Below, piece by piece: positions 24,614 through 33,079 of a DNA stretch of 64,000 nucleotides. This DNA comes from Leucobacter chromiireducens subsp. chromiireducens (GTDB taxonomy: Bacteria; Actinomycetota; Actinomycetes; Actinomycetales; Microbacteriaceae), in the NCBI RefSeq assembly GCF_016758255.1, contig NZ_QYAD01000002.1, positions 496,001 to 560,000 of the forward strand. Direction: 5' to 3'. Numbering within the stretch: the stretch's first letter is position 1; each line of letters starts with the position of its first letter. A model generated the notes under the pieces. The model had not been told where the DNA came from and made no database searches. It saw only the letters and a program-made list of their open reading frames with translations. Made by a program: the position numbers and the translations under genes.

Positions 24614-25861
24614 ATGCAGACGCTCATCATCGGGGCCGGGGTCGGCGGGCTCATGACCGCGCTGAGTCTCCACGCGGCCGGACACACGGACATCGTCATC
24701 GCCGAGCGCAGCTCGGAGTTCCGCGGCCTCGGTGTCGGGCTCAACCTGCTGCCGCACGCCGCGCGCGAGCTTGACGAACTGGGGGTTCTTGACCGGGTGG
24801 CTGAACTCGGCGTGGAGCCCGAAACGCTCGCCTACTACACACGGCGCGGGCAGCTGATCTGGGAGGAACCGCGCGGCACACGGGCCGGCTACCGTTGGCC
24901 CCAACTCTCCGTGCACCGCGGCAAGCTGCAGTTGCTGCTGCGCGACCTCGTGACAGAGCGGCTCGGCGACGTGATCCGGCTTGGGCACCGCCTGGTCGAG
25001 GTGGCCGAGGATGGGCGCAGGGCGACTTTCGAGACCGCGGACGGTGAGCGCACGCTTGCGGCTGAGCTCATCGTCGCTGCCGACGGGATCCACTCGGCGG
25101 CGCGTGCGCAGCGCTATCCAGAGGAAGGGGCGCCGGTGTGGAGCGGCCTCACGCTCTGGCGTGGCACCGCCATCGTCGATCCCATCCTCGGTGGGCGCAC
25201 GATGTTCATGATGGGAGATGCCGAGCAGAAGTTTGTGGCGTACCCGCTGGGCGCGCCGCTCGCGGACGGGCGGCAGCGCATCAACTTCATTGCCGAGCGG
25301 CGCGTGGCAGGTTCGCCGTCAGCCGACTGGAACCGGCAGGTGGAGCGCGGCCCGGTCGCGGCGCTCTTCGCGGGCTGGGAGACCGACTGGCTGGACATTC
25401 CGGCGATCATCGCAAGCGCGGAGGAGCTGCTCGAATACCCCATGGTGGATCGAGATGCGATCCCGCGGTGGACGTTTGGTCGGATGACGCTGCTCGGTGA
25501 TGCCGCCCACGCGATGTACCCGAACGGCTCGAACGGTGGCTCGCAGGCCACACTCGATGCGCGCACGCTGGTGCACGCGATTGGCGCTGCTCCCGATCCC
25601 GATCTCGACAGCGCACTCGCGACGTACGAGGCCGCACGGCGCCCAGCAACCGCGCGACTGCTCGACATGACCCGGCAAACGGGGCCGGAGCGCGTGATGC
25701 AGCTTGCGCGTGAGCGTGCTCCCGAGGGCTTCGCGCACATCCACGACGTGATTCCCGAGGCTGAGCTCGAGGCGATCGCCGCAGACTACAAGCGCGCCGC
25801 CGGATTCGATCCTGCGAAGCTGAATGAGCGCACCTCGCTGAGCGTCGAGCCGCGCGCGTGA
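24614..25861 (+). CDS. FAD-dependent monooxygenase (salicylate hydroxylase/PhzS-like)
   Basis: 415 residues. GAGVGG at 7-12 is the FAD fold, the conserved LIVAADGIHSAAR contains the DG motif, and LLGDAAHAMYPNGSNGGSQA is the second FAD contact of group A flavoprotein monooxygenases. Such enzymes hydroxylate aromatic rings or related substrates with NAD(P)H and oxygen. It follows the importer ATPase by 24 bases in the same operon, so it probably oxidises the product released by the amidohydrolase (inference). Confidence 0.92.
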   Translation: MQTLIIGAGVGGLMTALSLHAAGHTDIVIAERSSEFRGLGVGLNLLPHAARELDELGVLDRVAELGVEPETLAYYTRRGQLIWEEPRGTRAGYRWPQLSVHRGKLQLLLRDLVTERLGDVIRLGHRLVEVAEDGRRATFETADGERTLAAELIVAADGIHSAARAQRYPEEGAPVWSGLTLWRGTAIVDPILGGRTMFMMGDAEQKFVAYPLGAPLADGRQRINFIAERRVAGSPSADWNRQVERGPVAALFAGWETDWLDIPAIIASAEELLEYPMVDRDAIPRWTFGRMTLLGDAAHAMYPNGSNGGSQATLDARTLVHAIGAAPDPDLDSALATYEAARRPATARLLDMTRQTGPERVMQLARERAPEGFAHIHDVIPEAELEAIAADYKRAAGFDPAKLNERTSLSVEPRA

Positions 25862-26310
25862 TCACCGCATCGCACGCGGGGTCGCCGCTCTCGCTCAAGC
25901 CAGCGTGTCAGATCGCGGTCACGTTGGGTGCTCCGCTCACGTTTGGGGTGACTCGCGACGGTGAACGACGTGTCACCCCGATTCTGGGCGGCACGCTGCT
26001 CGGAATCGGGGAATCGTTCGCGGGCCTCCGGGCTGCGGTGCTCCCCGGTGGCTCGGACCGGCAACTCGTGCGCGCGGACGGCACGGTCGAAATCGATGCG
26101 CGCTACGAGGCGCGCACTGACGCCGGTGAACTGATCGGCATTCACGCCAGTGGCATTCGGCGTGCGACGCCGGACGGCGTGTACTTTCGGGCCGTGCTCC
26201 GCTTCGAGGCGGCGTCAGCGACGTGGGCCGCTCTGCAGGACGCCGTGTTCCTCGCAGACGGTGCGCGCGAGGCCAACGCGGTGCGGCATACCGTGTTTCG
26301 GGTGGGCTGA
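25858..26310 (+). CDS. DUF3237-family protein
   Basis: 150 residues from the GTG at 25858, overlapping the monooxygenase stop as GTGA and therefore co-translated. LGGTLLGIGESFAGLRAAVLPGGSDRQLVR, then IDARYEARTDAGELI, GIHASGIRR and GVYFRAVLRFEAAS are the conserved DUF3237 blocks, described in outline. The fold is a small beta-barrel and no reaction is established for the family to my knowledge. Tight coupling to a monooxygenase suggests that it handles the oxidised product. Confidence 0.85.
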   Translation: MITASHAGSPLSLKPACQIAVTLGAPLTFGVTRDGERRVTPILGGTLLGIGESFAGLRAAVLPGGSDRQLVRADGTVEIDARYEARTDAGELIGIHASGIRRATPDGVYFRAVLRFEAASATWAALQDAVFLADGAREANAVRHTVFRVG

Positions 26311-26410
26311 TCACTCGCGCCCCTGGCCTCCCAGCGCACTGCCGGAAAGTGCAGTGGCCGCGCACAGGCAATCTCGCTAGCATCGGATCCACCGCATGAG
26401 AGGACCCGAG

Positions 26411-26869
26411 ATGGCTCGAGGACGCATGACCACCCGTCGCGCTGGCGTGATCGGCGCAACTGCCGCCGCCGCTGCCGTACTCCTCCTCGCGGGCTGCGCA
26501 AGCGGCAGCCCAGCGGGCGAGGACACGAACTCTGGGGGAGACGGCGGCGAAACCTCGACCGCTGGGCCGAGCGACACCGCCCCCACGACCGCCGAACTTG
26601 AGAGGCTTATCGCCGACGGGGTGCTGCCCGCAGACTTCCCCGCCGCCGCGGAGCGCGTGCGACTCATTCAGGATGGCGACGAACTGGCCGCGTCATGGAC
26701 CGGCGCCGCGTTGAGCGAGGGCTGCTCAGCGGCAGATTCCTCCCCGGGATCCATCGCCTCGATGCTGCTGCTGCAAGATGTGGGGATTACCGAGGTGCAG
26801 CAGTGCGGCGCCGTGTGGCAGGCGACCCAGGCAGACGGCTCGCACGTGCTCTGGAACACTGAGCGCTAG
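26411..26869 (+). CDS. Small secreted lipoprotein of unknown function
   Basis: 152 residues from the ATG at 26411, chosen because GAGAGGA lies 6 bases upstream; an in-frame ATG at 26396 is the alternative. A Tat/Sec-like start (TTRRAGVIGA) and the lipobox LAGC give lipidated Cys29. A low-complexity Gly/Ser/Thr linker follows and then a compact domain with three Cys residues (EGCSAADSS, VQQCGAVWQ), which could include one disulfide. No family was recognised. TAGCAT at 26378-26383 is a possible -10. Confidence 0.8.
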   Translation: MARGRMTTRRAGVIGATAAAAAVLLLAGCASGSPAGEDTNSGGDGGETSTAGPSDTAPTTAELERLIADGVLPADFPAAAERVRLIQDGDELAASWTGAALSEGCSAADSSPGSIASMLLLQDVGITEVQQCGAVWQATQADGSHVLWNTER

Positions 26870-26903
26870 GTGATCCCGCACGACTGGCACAACCGAGTGT
26901 CGT

Positions 26904-26930
26904 GTGGGCGGCCGGGGTCCGGCCGCCCAC
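26904..26930. terminator. Bidirectional terminator hairpin
   Basis: GTGGGCGGCCGG at 26904-26915 pairs perfectly with 26919-26930 around a three-base loop. It lies between the convergent lipoprotein and ThDP-enzyme genes and probably serves both. Confidence 0.8.
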
Positions 26931-26937
26931 CCACGGC

Positions 26938-28710
26938 CTAGTGCTCGGGCACCTCGAGCCCGTTGACCCGCTGAATCTCGCGCTGGTACTCTGCGACCAC
27001 GCTGCGTGAGACGCGGCAGTCGAGCAGGATCGTGCCGCTCGCGCCCGCTGCAGTCCAGTCCGCGAGCGCGTCGAGGTCGGCGAGCGACTCCACGCGCACG
27101 CCCTGCGCACCGAGCGCCGAGCCGAGCGCGGCAAAGTCGACATCGGGGATGAGCATCGGCGCCTCATCGAGCCCCATGAGGCCGTACAGGTGCACCTCTG
27201 CGCCGTACGCGCCGTCGTTCCACACCACGATCACGCCGCTCTGCGCCGTGCGGATTGCGGTCTCGAGGTCGGCCAGTGCCATGAGGCCGCCGCCGTCGCC
27301 GGTGCTGAGCACCGTGGTGCTCTCCGGAGCCGCGGCAGCGACGCCTGCAACGGTCGAGAAACCCAGCCCGATCGTCTGGTAGGCCGTGCCCACCATGATC
27401 ATGCGCTCCGGCGAGGCCACCGGCCAGTACATGTTTGCCCAGCCGAGGAAGTGCCCGCCGTCGGTCGTGACGTGTCGGTTCGCGGGCAGCAGCTCGCCGA
27501 TCCGCGAGGCAACCGCGCGCGGGTCGAGACGCCCGTCTGCGCACACCCCGTCCGGGTGCTCCTCGAGCCCCGTGCTGCGCACACGGAGCACGCCGCCCGG
27601 CTCAAGACCCGCGACGCGGTCTCGCCAGCCGCCCGTTCGGGCGCCCGCGTCCTCGAGCGCGCCGAGCAGGGTCGTGAGGGTGGCCTTCGCGTCGCCCTGC
27701 AGCAGAAGGTGCGTGATGGGGTGGTTCGTCTTCGGTGCGGCTACCTGCTCGGCGTCGATGCGAATCACCGTCGTGCCGGCGCCAAAGAGGTCGCCGAAGC
27801 GCATGGTGAACTGGTTGAGCGCCGCGCCGACAACAAGCACCACGTCGGCCTGTGCGATGACCTCCATTGCGGGGATCTGGCCGAAGCCGCCCGTGACCCC
27901 GAGGTCGAATTCGGCGGCGGGGAAGATCCCACGCGAGAGGGCGGTCGTCGAGGTAAGCGCTCCGAGTGCGTCCGCAATGCGGCCCAGCTCTGCCGCGGCG
28001 CCGGAGACGTGGGCGCCACGGCCCGCGAGCACGAGCGGGCGCTCGGCCTCGAGCAGCGCACGGGCTGCGGCCTCAAGCTGGTGCCCGGCGAGGGCCGCGA
28101 TGGGCTCGCCCTCGGGGGCCGCGTAGCTCGGTGCGGGGGCGGGAGCGTTGGCGACGGACGCGGAGAGTGCTGCGAGAACCGCAGGGTCGCTCATGTCGAT
28201 CCCGGTCTCAGGTGCGGCAACAGGGGCAGTGACGAGGTCGTACGGGATGCCGAGCACCACGGGGCGCCGGAAACGCATCGCGTACGAGACCGCGCGGTCG
28301 ACCGTGCGCTCGATGTTCGTCACCGTGAGCATGTGCGTGCGCACGCCCAGCGCGGCAGCGAGCATCTCCTGGTCTACGTCCCAGGGGCGCGGGCCCGAGC
28401 TCGGGGCGTCGCCCACGACGACGAGCATCGGAATACGGGCCTGCGCGGCCTCGGCGAGCGCGGTGAGCGTGTTTGTGAACCCCGCGCCGTACGTGGTCGT
28501 GGCAATCGCGAGCTTGCCGCTCACGCGAGAGTAGGCGTCCGCGGCGGCGACCGTGCCGGCCTCGTGGCGCACCGCGGTGTAGGGCACGCCAACGTCGGCG
28601 AGGCTTTCGATGAGGTGGGCGTTGCCGTTGCCCATGAGGCCGAAGCTGCGATCAGCATGGCGGGCCAGGGCGGCAGCGAGAGTACGCGTGAGCGTGGACG
28701 GAGTAGACAT
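26938..28710 (-). CDS. Thiamine-diphosphate enzyme, acetolactate synthase/decarboxylase-like
   Basis: 590 residues from the ATG at 28708-28710 with GAAGGA 7 bases upstream. The N-terminal domain has GNGNAHLIESL and RHEAGTVAAADAYSR, where Glu is the ThDP-activating residue. The C-terminal domain has STGDGGGLMALADLETA and WNDGAYG, the GDG...N ThDP/Mg motif. The family includes acetolactate synthases, benzoylformate decarboxylases and 2-hydroxyacyl-CoA lyases; I cannot choose among them. Upstream lie a 16-base palindrome and a decamer shared with the IclR promoter, so the neighbouring IclR protein is the likely regulator. Confidence 0.9.
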   Translation of the reverse strand: MSTPSTLTRTLAAALARHADRSFGLMGNGNAHLIESLADVGVPYTAVRHEAGTVAAADAYSRVSGKLAIATTTYGAGFTNTLTALAEAAQARIPMLVVVGDAPSSGPRPWDVDQEMLAAALGVRTHMLTVTNIERTVDRAVSYAMRFRRPVVLGIPYDLVTAPVAAPETGIDMSDPAVLAALSASVANAPAPAPSYAAPEGEPIAALAGHQLEAAARALLEAERPLVLAGRGAHVSGAAAELGRIADALGALTSTTALSRGIFPAAEFDLGVTGGFGQIPAMEVIAQADVVLVVGAALNQFTMRFGDLFGAGTTVIRIDAEQVAAPKTNHPITHLLLQGDAKATLTTLLGALEDAGARTGGWRDRVAGLEPGGVLRVRSTGLEEHPDGVCADGRLDPRAVASRIGELLPANRHVTTDGGHFLGWANMYWPVASPERMIMVGTAYQTIGLGFSTVAGVAAAAPESTTVLSTGDGGGLMALADLETAIRTAQSGVIVVWNDGAYGAEVHLYGLMGLDEAPMLIPDVDFAALGSALGAQGVRVESLADLDALADWTAAGASGTILLDCRVSRSVVAEYQREIQRVNGLEVPEH

Positions 28711-28765
28711 CACAGCATCCTTCAATGAAGAGAATTGAATGGGTGGGAACCGTGTATGTCTCGCG

Positions 28766-28781
28766 AGAGCATCGATGCTCT
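28766..28781. promoter_or_regulatory. 16-base palindrome upstream of the ThDP enzyme
   Basis: AGAGCATCGATGCTCT is a perfect 8+8 inverted repeat 56 bases upstream of the ThDP-enzyme ATG. It could be an operator, or a hairpin at the start of the leader. Confidence 0.5.
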
Positions 28782-28848
28782 GCAGCAGCGCCCCTTTTTC
28801 GCGCGCCTTAGCCGGCCGGGTCTGAGAGTCTCGACCGAGCTGGACAGA

Positions 28849-28858
28849 TTTATCCTAG
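28849..28858 (-). promoter_or_regulatory. Shared decamer, candidate -10 (CTAGGATAAA on the minus strand)
   Basis: TTTATCCTAG on plus, CTAGGATAAA on minus. TAGGAT is a good actinobacterial -10 for the ThDP-enzyme gene. The same decamer occurs upstream of the IclR gene at 29651. Confidence 0.45.
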
Positions 28859-28873
28859 TGGGTTGCCGGGCGG

Positions 28874-29593
28874 TTAACGGTAGTTCTGCGTGATGCGGTC
28901 GGCCGCGTCCTTGAGCGCGGTCACCACCTCGTCGACGGACTCGGGCAGGTTGAAGTGGACCACGGCGAGCGCGGCGGGCGGTTCGCCCTCGATGCGCAGC
29001 GGTACCGCGATGGCCGTGACGCCGTCGATCACCTCGTTGCGGCTGATCGCGAACCCTTCACGGCGCGCGTCGAGCGCGGCCTCGCTGGGGTCGGGGCTTC
29101 CGAATGCGGCGGTGCGCTCGGCGGGGGTGAGGATCGCCTCGATCGCGTGGCCGGGGGCGCCGCGATCGACCGGGTGTCGCACGCCGGGGTTGCGGGCGAT
29201 CGTTGCCGACACGTTCGATGGCTCCACCGAGACGAGGGTCACGACCTCGTCGGCGTCGAGCACCGTGACGAACACCGTCATCCCGAGTGCGTATGCGAGC
29301 TCGGACACGGTGGGCGTTGCTGCGGTGTGGAGCATCGGCGCGACGCCGCGTGCCAGGACCGTGAGTTTCGGGCCGAGGCGGATCCGGCCAGCGGCATCGC
29401 GCACGACGAAACGGTGCTGCTCGAGCGTGCGCAAGATTCGGTACGCGTTCGAGCGGTGCACGCCGAGGCCCTCGGCGAGTTCGGTGATGGACATCGGCGA
29501 GTCCGCATCGGCGAGGATCTCGAGTGCGCGCAGGCCGCGCGAAAGGGTCTGGGAGCCGGCGGTTGGTGCGCCGGTCTCTCGGGGGGTCGTCAT
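28874..29593 (-). CDS. IclR-family transcriptional regulator
   Basis: 239 residues. The N-terminal winged helix is SITELAEGLGVHRSNAYRILRTLEQHRFVVRD (roughly residues 34-65, given here as key pattern), and the effector domain contains the typical IclR end NEVIDGVTAIAVPLR and AALAVVHFN. IclR regulators commonly control aromatic and small-acid catabolism. It is flanked by the ThDP enzyme (same strand) and the MobA-like monooxygenase (divergent); both have matching decamer or palindrome sites upstream, so it probably controls both. Confidence 0.92.
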   Translation of the reverse strand: MTTPRETGAPTAGSQTLSRGLRALEILADADSPMSITELAEGLGVHRSNAYRILRTLEQHRFVVRDAAGRIRLGPKLTVLARGVAPMLHTAATPTVSELAYALGMTVFVTVLDADEVVTLVSVEPSNVSATIARNPGVRHPVDRGAPGHAIEAILTPAERTAAFGSPDPSEAALDARREGFAISRNEVIDGVTAIAVPLRIEGEPPAALAVVHFNLPESVDEVVTALKDAADRITQNYR

Positions 29594-29650
29594 GCCTCCA
29601 TTGTGGCCTGATACTTGAGGCGCGGGATGTTGTGTGTTCGCGCGCCGCGG

Positions 29651-29660
29651 TTTATCCTAG
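29651..29660. promoter_or_regulatory. Shared decamer in the IclR/monooxygenase divergent region
   Basis: TTTATCCTAG on plus, identical to 28849-28858 and in the same orientation. On minus, TAGGAT would be a -10 for the IclR gene; alternatively the decamer is an operator half site common to both promoters. Confidence 0.45.
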
Positions 29661-29680
29661 ATGTGCGATATTCAAACTTC

Positions 29681-29699
29681 GTGTTCAAATGGTGAACAC
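29681..29699. promoter_or_regulatory. Inverted repeat, candidate IclR operator
   Basis: GTGTTCA at 29681-29687 and TGAACAC at 29693-29699 form a 7+5+7 inverted repeat between the divergent IclR and monooxygenase genes. The spacing fits IclR-type operators. Confidence 0.55.
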
Positions 29700-29734
29700 C
29701 GCCGGGCGGAAGCGCGGCAGAGTGAGGAGAAACA

Positions 29735-31639
29735 GTGCAGTTCCACCACCACGGATATGTCTCCACGGACCCTCGGGTTCAGCCGGCAGCGGGTATTGGT
29801 CTCGACCGGCCGAGTGAGCTGCCGGATGAAATCGATGTGCTCATCGTGGGCTCGGGCCCGGCTGGCATCGTCGCCGCCGCGCAGCTCGCGCAGTTCCCGA
29901 ACGTTGTGACGCGCGTCGTTGAGCGTCGCGACGGCCGTCTGGTGCTCGGCCAAGCCGACGGCATTCAGGCCCGCAGCGTTGAGACCTTTCAGGCCTTCGG
30001 TTTTGCCAACGCGATCATCGACGAGGCGTACCAGATCACCGAAACGGCGTTCTGGTCGGCGGATCCCGAGGATCCGAGCCACATCACGCGCACGGGCCAC
30101 ACTGACGACGACCCGAACGGCATCAGCGAGTTCCCGCACCTGATCGTCAACCAGGCGCGCGTCATTGACTACTTCGCAGAGTACGCGCGTCGCGCACCCG
30201 CCCGGGGCGACATCGACTACGGCTGGGAGTTCGTCGACCTCGAGGTGGGTGAGGGGGAGTACCCCGTCGCGGTCACGCTGCGCGAGGTCACCGGCCAGAG
30301 CGGTGCGGGCATCAACGCGGCCACCGCGGACAATGCCAGCGTCGGCCCCACCCGCGTGGTGCACGCGAAGTATGTGATCGGCGCCGATGGTGCTCGCTCG
30401 CAGGTGCGCCGCTCAATCGGTGGCTCACTGCAGGGCTCCACATCGCTCCACGCCTGGGGCGTCATGGACGTGCTCGCCGTCACGGACTTCCCCGACTTCC
30501 GCAAGAAGTGCATTATTCATTCGGAGGCGGGGTCGATCCTGCACATCCCGCGTGAGGGCAACCACCTCGCGCGCATCTACGTCGATCTGGGCGAGACGGA
30601 TGAGAACGATGGCGGCAAGGTGCGCGACACCCCGCTCGAGGCGGTGATCGCGCAGGCAAACGCGATCCTGAGCCCGTACACGCTCGACGTACGAAACGTG
30701 CCCTGGCACAGCGTCTACGAGGTGGCGCACCGTTTGACCGATCGCTTCGACGACGCGGAGACCGCACCCGATGGGAAGCAGCGCGTGTTCCTGATGGGCG
30801 ACGCCTGCCACACGCACAGTGCAAAGGCTGGCCAGGGCATGAACGTCTCGATGCAGGACGGCTGGAATCTCGGCTGGAAGCTCGGCTACGTGCTCGAGGG
30901 CCTGAGCCCTGACTCGCTGCTGCAGACCTACTCCGAAGAGCGCCGTGTCACCGCGAAGAACCTCATCGACTTCGACAAGGAGTGGTCGACGCTCATGGCG
31001 AAGAAGCCGGAGGAGTTCGCGTCGCCGAAGGAGCTCGAGGAGTTCTACGTGCAGACCGCCGAGTTCCCTGCGGGCTTCATGACCGAGTACACGGAGTCGC
31101 TGCTCACGGGGGACAACGAGTATCAGGAGCTTGCGGCCGGGTTCCCGATTGGCAAGCGCTTCAAGTCGGTGCGGACGACCCGTGTCTCGGACGCCGTCGA
31201 TGTGCACCTGGGCCACCACCATCGTGCGGATGGGCGCTTCCGCGTGTACGCATTCGCGGACGCCGCGGGCACGCAGCTGGAGAGCTGGGCGAACTGGATG
31301 CTCTCGAACACCGCCTCGCCGCTGCAGCGCTTCACCCCGCTCGGCGCCGACATCGATGCGCTGTTTGACGTGAAGGCCGTGTTCCAGCAGGAGCACCACG
31401 GGGTGGACATCTCGCAGGTGTCGAAGCTGTTCCTGCCGCTCGTGGGCCCGTTCCAGCTGGTCGACTACGAAAAGATCTACGCGGCAAAGCCGGGCGAGGA
31501 CATTTTCGATCTGCGTGGGATCAGCCGCGACGGCGCCGTGGTGATCGTTCGCCCCGACCACTACGTGTCCGCGGTGCTGCCGCTCAGTGACCCGGCCGCG
31601 GTGGCCGCGTTCTTCGAGCCGATCTTCCTGGCGCGCTAG
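29735..31639 (+). CDS. FAD aromatic hydroxylase, MobA/phenol 2-monooxygenase-like
   Basis: 634 residues, the length of the 3-hydroxybenzoate 4-monooxygenase (MobA) and phenol hydroxylase group, longer than ordinary PHBH-type enzymes. GSGPAG begins the FAD fold near residue 39, GADGARSQVRRSIG is the DG motif, and LMGDACHTHSAKAGQGMNVS the second FAD contact. A C-terminal thioredoxin-like domain (from about residue 440) ends DGAVVIVRPDHYVSAVLP, as in that group. It adds a hydroxyl next to an existing phenolic one. Divergent from the IclR gene. GAGGAG lies 7 bases before the first in-frame start. Confidence 0.92.
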   Translation: MQFHHHGYVSTDPRVQPAAGIGLDRPSELPDEIDVLIVGSGPAGIVAAAQLAQFPNVVTRVVERRDGRLVLGQADGIQARSVETFQAFGFANAIIDEAYQITETAFWSADPEDPSHITRTGHTDDDPNGISEFPHLIVNQARVIDYFAEYARRAPARGDIDYGWEFVDLEVGEGEYPVAVTLREVTGQSGAGINAATADNASVGPTRVVHAKYVIGADGARSQVRRSIGGSLQGSTSLHAWGVMDVLAVTDFPDFRKKCIIHSEAGSILHIPREGNHLARIYVDLGETDENDGGKVRDTPLEAVIAQANAILSPYTLDVRNVPWHSVYEVAHRLTDRFDDAETAPDGKQRVFLMGDACHTHSAKAGQGMNVSMQDGWNLGWKLGYVLEGLSPDSLLQTYSEERRVTAKNLIDFDKEWSTLMAKKPEEFASPKELEEFYVQTAEFPAGFMTEYTESLLTGDNEYQELAAGFPIGKRFKSVRTTRVSDAVDVHLGHHHRADGRFRVYAFADAAGTQLESWANWMLSNTASPLQRFTPLGADIDALFDVKAVFQQEHHGVDISQVSKLFLPLVGPFQLVDYEKIYAAKPGEDIFDLRGISRDGAVVIVRPDHYVSAVLPLSDPAAVAAFFEPIFLAR

Positions 31640-31655
31640 GCGGCGTCGGAACTCA

Positions 31656-31691
31656 AAAGGGGGCCCGGATCGAAAGATCCGGGCCCCCTTT
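31656..31691. terminator. Strong bidirectional terminator with A/T tails
   Basis: AAAGGGGGCCCGGATC at 31656-31671 pairs perfectly with 31676-31691 around a GAAA tetraloop. The A-run on one side and T-run on the other make it a good intrinsic terminator in both directions for the convergent monooxygenase and aldehyde dehydrogenase genes. Confidence 0.92.
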
Positions 31692-31720
31692 AGCTGCGCG
31701 GGGTGTACCCCGCGTGCGGC

Positions 31721-33079
31721 TTACTTCGCGGCGAAGCGGAAGAGCTTCTTGTTTGCGAACTCGAGCATGCCGACCTTGCCGAGCTCACGGCCGTAGCCGG
31801 ACTTCTTGACGCCACCGAAGGGCACGTCAGCGCCCTCGAGGCCAGCGCCACCGATGAAGACCATGCCCACGTCGAGCTGGTTACCGACCTGCTCCGCACG
31901 ATCCAGGTCGTCGCAGATCACGACGGAACCCAGGCCGTAGGGCGAGGAGTTTGCGAGCTCGATTGCCTCGGCGTCGCTCGACACCTTGTAGAGCTGCGCG
32001 ACGGGGCCGAAGAGCTCCTGGCTGTACACGTCCATCGCGGGGGTGATGTTCGTGATCACCGACGGGGTGTAGAGGTTCCCCTCGGGCGAGTTGTCGCCCA
32101 CGAGCACCTCGGCGCCCTGGTCGAGCGCACCCTGCACCTGAGCGGTGAGCGTCTTGGTGGCAGCAGCCGAAGACATGGGACCGAAGTCGCCAGCCTCGTA
32201 CGACTGGCCAGCGATCGCAGCCTTGAACTTCTCGCTGAACTCGTCGAAGTACTTGTCCATGACGACAATGCGCTTCGAGCCGTTGCACGCCTGGCCGGTG
32301 TTCTCCATGCGGCCGCCAACTGCGTGCTCGACCGCGTGGTCGAGATCGTCGGTGTCGAGCACGAGGAAGACGTCCGAGCCACCCAGCTCGAGCACGCACT
32401 TCTTCAGTGCGCGGCCGGCCTGCTCAGCAACGATGGCGCCTGCGCGCTCCGAGCCCGTGAGCGAAACGCCCTGGACGCGATCGTCAGCAATGATGTCCGA
32501 GATCTGGTCGTGCGTCGCGAAGATGTTGACGTACGCGCCCTTCGGGAAGCCTGCGTCGAGGAACAGCTGCTCGAGCGCGAGTGCCGACTCGGGGCACTGT
32601 GCGGCGTGCTTCAGGACGATGGTGTTGCCGAGGATCAGGTTCGGCACTGCGAAGCGCGCAACCTGGTAGTAGGGGTAGTTCCACGGCATGATGCCGAGGA
32701 TCACGCCGGTGCCCTGGAAGCGGAAGAAGGTCTTGAGGCCGTCCTCGACCTCGAGCTCCTCGTCTGCGAGCCACTTCTCGGCGTTGTCCGCGAACGCTGC
32801 CGTGATGGCGCCCGAGAACTCTGCCTCGCCGACCGACTGCTCGAGGGGCTTGCCCATCTCGCGGTTGATGATCGCGCCGAGCTCATCCTTGCGCTCGTCG
32901 AAGAGTTCTGCGGCGCGCTTGGCGAGTGCGGCGCGCTCGGCGACGGTGGTCTTGCGAGCCCACTCCGTGTACGCCTGCTGGGCCGCGGCCAGCGAGGCCT
33001 CGATCTCCTCCGTGGTCGCGTCGGGGTACTCGGCGATGGTTTCGCCCGTAGCCGGGTTAATTACGGCGAACGTGCCCAT
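31721..33079 (-). CDS. NAD(P)-dependent aldehyde dehydrogenase, succinate-semialdehyde-type
   Basis: 452 residues from the ATG at 33077-33079 with AAGGAG upstream. LELGGSDVFLVL holds the catalytic Glu, NTGQACNGSKR the catalytic Cys, and GIMPWNYPYYQVARFAVPNL the Asn of the oxyanion site. FGGVKKSGYGRELG at the C-terminus is typical of the short GabD/SSADH group. It oxidises an aldehyde to an acid; being divergent from an amine permease and amine oxidase it probably removes the aldehyde that the oxidase makes. Codon use is strongly biased, suggesting high expression. Confidence 0.93.
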   Translation of the reverse strand: MGTFAVINPATGETIAEYPDATTEEIEASLAAAQQAYTEWARKTTVAERAALAKRAAELFDERKDELGAIINREMGKPLEQSVGEAEFSGAITAAFADNAEKWLADEELEVEDGLKTFFRFQGTGVILGIMPWNYPYYQVARFAVPNLILGNTIVLKHAAQCPESALALEQLFLDAGFPKGAYVNIFATHDQISDIIADDRVQGVSLTGSERAGAIVAEQAGRALKKCVLELGGSDVFLVLDTDDLDHAVEHAVGGRMENTGQACNGSKRIVVMDKYFDEFSEKFKAAIAGQSYEAGDFGPMSSAAATKTLTAQVQGALDQGAEVLVGDNSPEGNLYTPSVITNITPAMDVYSQELFGPVAQLYKVSSDAEAIELANSSPYGLGSVVICDDLDRAEQVGNQLDVGMVFIGGAGLEGADVPFGGVKKSGYGRELGKVGMLEFANKKLFRFAAK

